DNA of 9,657 nt from contig JANXMD010000197.1 in assembly GCA_025354845.1 (NCBI GenBank), forward strand, positions 1-9,657, given 5' to 3'. The notes beneath the pieces were generated by a model. That model was not told the origin of the DNA. It ran no database searches and was given only the letters and a program-made list of their open reading frames with translations. This document shows positions 6,403-9,657 of the stretch, piece after piece (position 1 is the first letter of the stretch; each line of letters starts with the position of its first letter). The position numbers and the translations under genes were made by a program. The DNA comes from Verrucomicrobiota bacterium. Its GTDB lineage: Bacteria > Verrucomicrobiota > Verrucomicrobiia > Limisphaerales > UBA9464.

Positions 6403-7308
6403 TCAGCCGGCAGCGGTGGCGGCCTGTTCCTTCACCAGGGCCGCTCGAGTTCGGAGCGCGCCACGAAGTGCCTCGACAGCGGGTGACGACGGATCGCGCC
6501 AAAGCGTGCCAATCTCAACCTGGGGAATCTCGGTAATCGGGAGGGCGCGGAGCCCGACGGTCGGACTCCTGCCGGGCACGACCAGAGTCAGCCCAATTCC
6601 AAATCCATTGGAGGCGTAGGTGTCAATGAGGTCGAGTGCAGTGACCTCGATAGACGGGATCCACTCCTGCCCCCTCCGTGACATCATTTCTCGGAACCGC
6701 TTGGGAAGGACCTCGTTCGCTGGAAGGGTGATCAGCGCCGCCTGTTCCGCGCCTGAGACCACCGATTCGAGAAGTTCTTCCGCAGTTCGCGCCCGGTGGG
6801 TTTTGGGGACGAGGAAGGCGGCACCCAGACTGATCAATGGTTCCGACAAAACCTTTGGCGCCAGCGGTCCCTCGACGACGGTCATCGCACAGTCTATCTC
6901 CTGACGCTCGAGCAGCCCCATGATTTCAGGCTGATGCGCCTCTCGCAACGTGATGCGGAGGTTCGGAAACCGCCCCTGGACGTCCCGCAGCAACTCAGGG
7001 AGGTGGGTGCGGAGAGCAAACACCGGAGCCGCGAGACGCAAGGTCTGGACCGATCCTCCGCGCAGGCGCTCACCGACGACCTCGATTTGCGAAAAGAACG
7101 GCAGCACAAACCCGTAGAGTTCATTCCCGGCGGCGGTGAGCTCGAACGGGCGACGGTTGAACAACTTGAGCCCGAGGTCGGCTTCCAACTGGAGAATCTG
7201 GCCGCTGATCGCCGGCTGTTGGATGCCGTACGGCATGTTGCGCACCGCCTCCATGATCCCGCCGTGCCGGGCCACATAATAGAAGAGTTCGAGATGGTGG
7301 AGGTTCAT
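6403..7308 (-). CDS. LysR-type transcriptional regulator
   Basis: This 301-residue DNA-binding regulator has an N-terminal winged helix-turn-helix (about 1-62): MNLHHLELFYYVARHGGI, then QQPAIS, LEADLGLKLFNRRPFELTAAG. The recognition region reads NMPYGIQQPAIS, slightly different from the common LHVSQPALS pattern, so it is a divergent LysR subgroup. The substrate-binding domain (about 88-285) starts TLRLAAPVFALRTHLPELL and contains FGIGLTLV near the co-inducer cleft. I chose ATG 7306-7308 because the protein begins there as LysR proteins normally do. In-frame GTG 7335 or TTG 7341 would add 9 or 11 residues. A stable hairpin sits 4 nt upstream of the ATG. It may regulate the VOC/HAD pair 53 bp downstream on the same strand, or a gene elsewhere; no divergent target is adjacent. 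The ligand is unknown. Confidence 0.94.
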   Translation of the reverse strand: MNLHHLELFYYVARHGGIMEAVRNMPYGIQQPAISGQILQLEADLGLKLFNRRPFELTAAGNELYGFVLPFFSQIEVVGERLRGGSVQTLRLAAPVFALRTHLPELLRDVQGRFPNLRITLREAHQPEIMGLLERQEIDCAMTVVEGPLAPKVLSEPLISLGAAFLVPKTHRARTAEELLESVVSGAEQAALITLPANEVLPKRFREMMSRRGQEWIPSIEVTALDLIDTYASNGFGIGLTLVVPGRSPTVGLRALPITEIPQVEIGTLWRDPSSPAVEALRGALRTRAALVKEQAATAAG

Positions 7309-7312
7309 CGAG

Positions 7313-7335
7313 GTGCCGAAGCGTTGCTCCGGCAC
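7313..7335 (-). promoter_or_regulatory. Strong stem-loop in the LysR mRNA leader, 4 nt before the ATG
   Basis: On the minus-strand transcript the arms GTGCCGGAGC (7335-7326) and GCTTCGGCAC (7322-7313) pair over 10 bp with one G-U wobble and a 3-nt AAC loop. The stem ends 4 nt before the chosen LysR start, so it would cover the ribosome-binding region. It could limit translation or be part of a DNA operator. The pairing is seen directly; any regulatory role is inferred. Confidence 0.45.
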
Positions 7336-7404
7336 GATCAAAACTCAACCGCGCGTTAGGCCGAGCCGGGATGGAAACGGGGTGGAACAAACCGGCTGGA
7401 ATTC

Positions 7405-7482
7405 CCGGTAATCCGCCGGACATCCTCACGCATTCCCAGTTCGGTGGCCTCGTGATCCACGAGGCCACGCACCGATTACCGG
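7405..7482. repeat. Outer inverted repeat (9-bp perfect arms) enclosing an inner hairpin
   Basis: CCGGTAATC at 7405-7413 is the exact reverse complement of GATTACCGG at 7474-7482. The arms enclose 60 bp that includes a second perfect palindrome at 7444-7468, set off-centre (30 bp on one side, 5 bp on the other). Such nested dyads are typical of dispersed palindromic elements or structured RNAs. Copy number cannot be judged from one window. Confidence 0.6.
7444..7468. repeat. Perfect 11-bp hairpin with 3-nt loop (possible transcription end of the ABC permease gene)
   Basis: GTGGCCTCGTG (7444-7454) and CACGAGGCCAC (7458-7468) are perfect reverse complements separated by ATC. The stem is GC-rich and lies about 93 bp beyond the permease stop. 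No T-run follows on either strand, so it is not a canonical intrinsic terminator. It could instead be a protein-binding palindrome, an mRNA 3'-end stabiliser, or the core of a repetitive element together with the outer arms. Confidence 0.6.
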
Positions 7483-7560
7483 ATATCGGCCATCGGTCGA
7501 TCCCATCGATGCGAGCACCTGGTAAATGTACCCCACCTCACCCTCGGGCACGGTGCTGGA

Positions 7561-9657
7561 TCAGGCCTCGCGTCGAAGCACTTCCAGCGGTGGTTCGTCG
7601 GCGATTCCCCGGCTTCCCAGGACACCGATCCCGACAGTCAGCAACGTCACCGCCAGCCAGGCCATGACGAGGGGAATCAACGGGAGCACTGGCGGGGCAT
7701 GAAAGGCGAACTGGGACAACGCCGCGCTCCCGCCGGCGGCGAGCCCCACACCGGAAGCCGCCGCCAGGGATCCGAGGGCGGCATATTCGGCGATCAGGAT
7801 ACCGCGGATCTGTCCGCGACTCGCGCCGAGCGTTCGCAACAGCACGGATTCCTGCAGGCGTTGCCAGCGTCCGGTGACGATCGTGCCACCGAGCACCACC
7901 ACTCCGGTCAGCACGGTGAACAGGGCCATGAACCGCACCACGAAGCCCACCCGGCTGACGATCCGATCCAGGGTTTGAAGGACGAGCGTGAGGTCGACCG
8001 TGCTGACGTTGGGAAATGCGGCGAGCAGATCGCGCTGAAACGACGCGGCGGCAGCGGCGGACTCGGTGCGGGTGGCGATCACGTATTGCGCCGGCGCGTC
8101 CTCAAGGGATCCGGCGGGAAAGACGACGAAGAAGTTTGGCCGCACCTGCCGCCAGTCGACGTGACGCAGACTTCCAACGCGGCACGGGATCTCGATGCCC
8201 TGGACGTCGAAGGTAAGTCGGTCGCCCACGTTGAGGTGCAAGTCGCGTGCGATGCCGTCTTCCAGCGACACCGGGACCGGATTTCGCTCCGACGGAGCTC
8301 CATCCAATCGCGCGGTCCAGAGTCCCGCGGCGAGTGTTTCCGTGTCGATCAGGCGATCCCGCCAGGTGGTTCGATATTCGCGCCGGAGTGCCCAGTCCGG
8401 GATGGCCTCCTTGGTCGGTCTCTCCTGGGACTTCGGATTCAGAGTGGTTACCGCCACGCCTTGGAGGCTGGCGATTCGCATCGTCACGATTGGGGCCTGC
8501 TCCAATGCCGGTAGATGATGCCGGGACAGCAGTTGCAGCACGCCGTCGCGCTGGTCGGGTTGGATATCGAACAGGATGGTGTTCGGCTTGTCGCCGGCGG
8601 ACGGGGGGAACAATTGTGCCAGCAAACTCACCCGAACGAGGTGCAGGGTGAGCAGGAGAAACGTTCCCAGTCCGAGCGAGAGAATCAGCAGGGTGGTGCG
8701 GTTTTTCGGGCGATGAAGGTTGGCGAAGCCCTGTCGAACGACGAACGGAAGGCGTCGGGGAACCAGGCGTTTCGCCGCCCAGGCCAAGGCACCGGCCACG
8801 CCGGTCAACAGGGCGAAGGCCCCGGCGAGTCCGCCGGCGATGGACACTCCTTCGAGTGCAGAGCGTGACTGCGCGAGGATGAAGGTCGACAGCCCGATGG
8901 CGATGCCCGCGAACACCACGGCACGGGACCGGTTGACCCGCGGGGAGACCGTCGCGTCCACCCGGAGCACGGCGAGCGGAGAGATGCCCCGGAGTTCTAA
9001 CAACGGCAGCAGCGTGAAGAGGAGGCAGAGAATAAAGCCGGCCGCGACTGCCCCCAGAGTCTCGGTCCAGGCAAAGGCCGGTTCCAGAGCGAACGGAATG
9101 AAGGAGCCGACCAGCGTCGGCAGAAAGCGCGCTGCGACCGCCCCCACGGCTGCCCCCAACAGACTGCCGACGACCCCGAGGCTGATTCCCTGGGCGAGAT
9201 AGATGGCGAACACGCGGGCCATCGGGGCGCCGAGACATCGCAGCAATCCCGCGTGGGCACGCTTCTGCGACACATGCACCTGAATCGCGCTGGCGATGCC
9301 GATGCATCCGAGCAGCAACGCCACCAGTCCCACCAGATTGAGGAAGCGACGGAGGTTGGTGAGCGCTTCTCCAAGATCGCGCTGCCGCTTCTCCACCGTG
9401 TCGACTTCGATCCGACGGTGTGCGAGATCCTTCTCAATCGGACGGAGCCGATGAAGGGCGTCGAGGCCCGAATCGAATGCGACCGTCAGTCGATACCGCG
9501 CCAATGAGCCGTTCTGAAGCAGGCCGGTGGCACCCAGGCTGGGGCCAGGGAGATACACCCGCGGCGCAAGGGTCGCAAAGGCGACGGTATCGCCCGGCGC
9601 CCGCAATAGCGCACCCAGAATTCGGAAACGCGATTGTCCCAGCCGGGCGGTGTCGCC
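7561..9657 (-). CDS. ABC transporter permease, FtsX/MacB type, YbbP-like (partial, N-terminus off the right edge)
   Basis: The frame is open to the window edge and gives the C-terminal 698 residues; an internal TTG at 9604-9606 is not the true start. Numbering from the edge, residues about 35-52 read APRVYLPGPSLGATGLLQ, as in the periplasmic region of YbbP-type permeases. A first FtsX domain follows with helices near 106-127, 151-177 and 201-221, including LLRCLGAPMARV. Further helices lie near 246-262, 274-294 and 320-342. A large extracytoplasmic domain spans about 347-567. The second FtsX domain has helices near 572-594, 622-642 and 657-679 and the cytoplasmic coupling motif LLRTLGASRGQIRGI. 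Such proteins pair with a MacB/LolD-like ATPase and act on envelope lipids or export; the substrate is unknown. No ATPase is in the window and may lie upstream. Confidence 0.93.
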   Translation of the reverse strand, partial: GDTARLGQSRFRILGALLRAPGDTVAFATLAPRVYLPGPSLGATGLLQNGSLARYRLTVAFDSGLDALHRLRPIEKDLAHRRIEVDTVEKRQRDLGEALTNLRRFLNLVGLVALLLGCIGIASAIQVHVSQKRAHAGLLRCLGAPMARVFAIYLAQGISLGVVGSLLGAAVGAVAARFLPTLVGSFIPFALEPAFAWTETLGAVAAGFILCLLFTLLPLLELRGISPLAVLRVDATVSPRVNRSRAVVFAGIAIGLSTFILAQSRSALEGVSIAGGLAGAFALLTGVAGALAWAAKRLVPRRLPFVVRQGFANLHRPKNRTTLLILSLGLGTFLLLTLHLVRVSLLAQLFPPSAGDKPNTILFDIQPDQRDGVLQLLSRHHLPALEQAPIVTMRIASLQGVAVTTLNPKSQERPTKEAIPDWALRREYRTTWRDRLIDTETLAAGLWTARLDGAPSERNPVPVSLEDGIARDLHLNVGDRLTFDVQGIEIPCRVGSLRHVDWRQVRPNFFVVFPAGSLEDAPAQYVIATRTESAAAAASFQRDLLAAFPNVSTVDLTLVLQTLDRIVSRVGFVVRFMALFTVLTGVVVLGGTIVTGRWQRLQESVLLRTLGASRGQIRGILIAEYAALGSLAAASGVGLAAGGSAALSQFAFHAPPVLPLIPLVMAWLAVTLLTVGIGVLGSRGIADEPPLEVLRREA

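Larger units (their letters stand above)
7309..7560. other. Structured non-coding gap between the ABC permease gene and the LysR gene
   Basis: This 252-bp gap is downstream of the permease gene and upstream of the LysR gene, both on the minus strand. It should hold the permease transcription end and the LysR promoter. It contains a leader hairpin (7313-7335), an octamer palindrome GGAATTCC (7398-7405) and nested inverted repeats (7405-7482). Short open frames cross it, but none resembles a known protein or has a credible start site. I could not pick out a convincing -35/-10 pair for LysR. Confidence 0.6.

Noticed and set aside
7309..7341. Upstream TTG (7341) or GTG (7335) start for LysR.
   Set aside because: The added residues (IVPEQRFGTS) are not part of the LysR fold, and the ATG at 7308 gives the typical N-terminus; kept only as an alternative.
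7371..7667. Small plus-strand frame crossing the 7309-7560 gap.
   Set aside because: It runs into the permease gene antisense, covers the palindromes, has no ribosome-binding site and shows no protein-like pattern.
7699..9307. Long open frames on both strands within the ABC permease gene (for example 7699-8514 plus and 8102-9307 minus).
   Set aside because: They overlap a convincing FtsX-type permease and are charged, low-complexity translations without recognisable domains.

Overview
The window is high-GC bacterial chromosomal DNA. It most resembles a free-living Verrucomicrobiota (Limisphaerales, Pedosphaera or Opitutus-like). This is inferred from protein style: an ECF sigma factor followed by a small membrane protein with an RHEVPPPGYF motif, a LysR regulator with an unusual N-terminal helix-turn-helix, and a CcsA-like gene joined to hemA and hemC. 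Codon use and GC look even throughout. I see no rRNA, tRNA, CRISPR array, transposase or phage gene.

Layout. Positions 1-2153 (minus strand) hold a three-gene operon read right to left: a long-chain polyprenyl diphosphate synthase, an ECF sigma factor, and a single-pass putative anti-sigma protein that runs off the left edge. A short divergent region (2154-2284) separates it from a plus-strand operon (2285-5280): a CcsA/HemX-family membrane protein, hemA (glutamyl-tRNA reductase) and hemC (hydroxymethylbilane synthase). Quinone side-chain synthesis plus envelope-type regulation therefore faces the entry and third steps of C5-pathway tetrapyrrole synthesis, a respiration-related neighbourhood.

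Positions 5304-6349 (minus strand) hold a VOC/glyoxalase-fold protein followed by a HAD hydrolase, overlapping by GTGA. Upstream of these is a LysR-type regulator (6403-7308, minus). Between the LysR gene and the next gene is a 252-bp gap (7309-7560) with nested inverted repeats and a strong leader hairpin. The right end (7561-9657, minus) is the C-terminal 698 residues of a large YbbP-like FtsX/MacB-type ABC permease that runs off the right edge.

Most of this is ordinary housekeeping and accessory sequence. The points that merit a second look are the glutamyl-tRNA reductase without its usual C-terminal dimerisation domain, the CcsA-family protein lacking the tryptophan-rich heme motif, the nested palindromes at 7405-7482, and the hairpin just upstream of the LysR start. 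I found no convincing undescribed multi-gene system.
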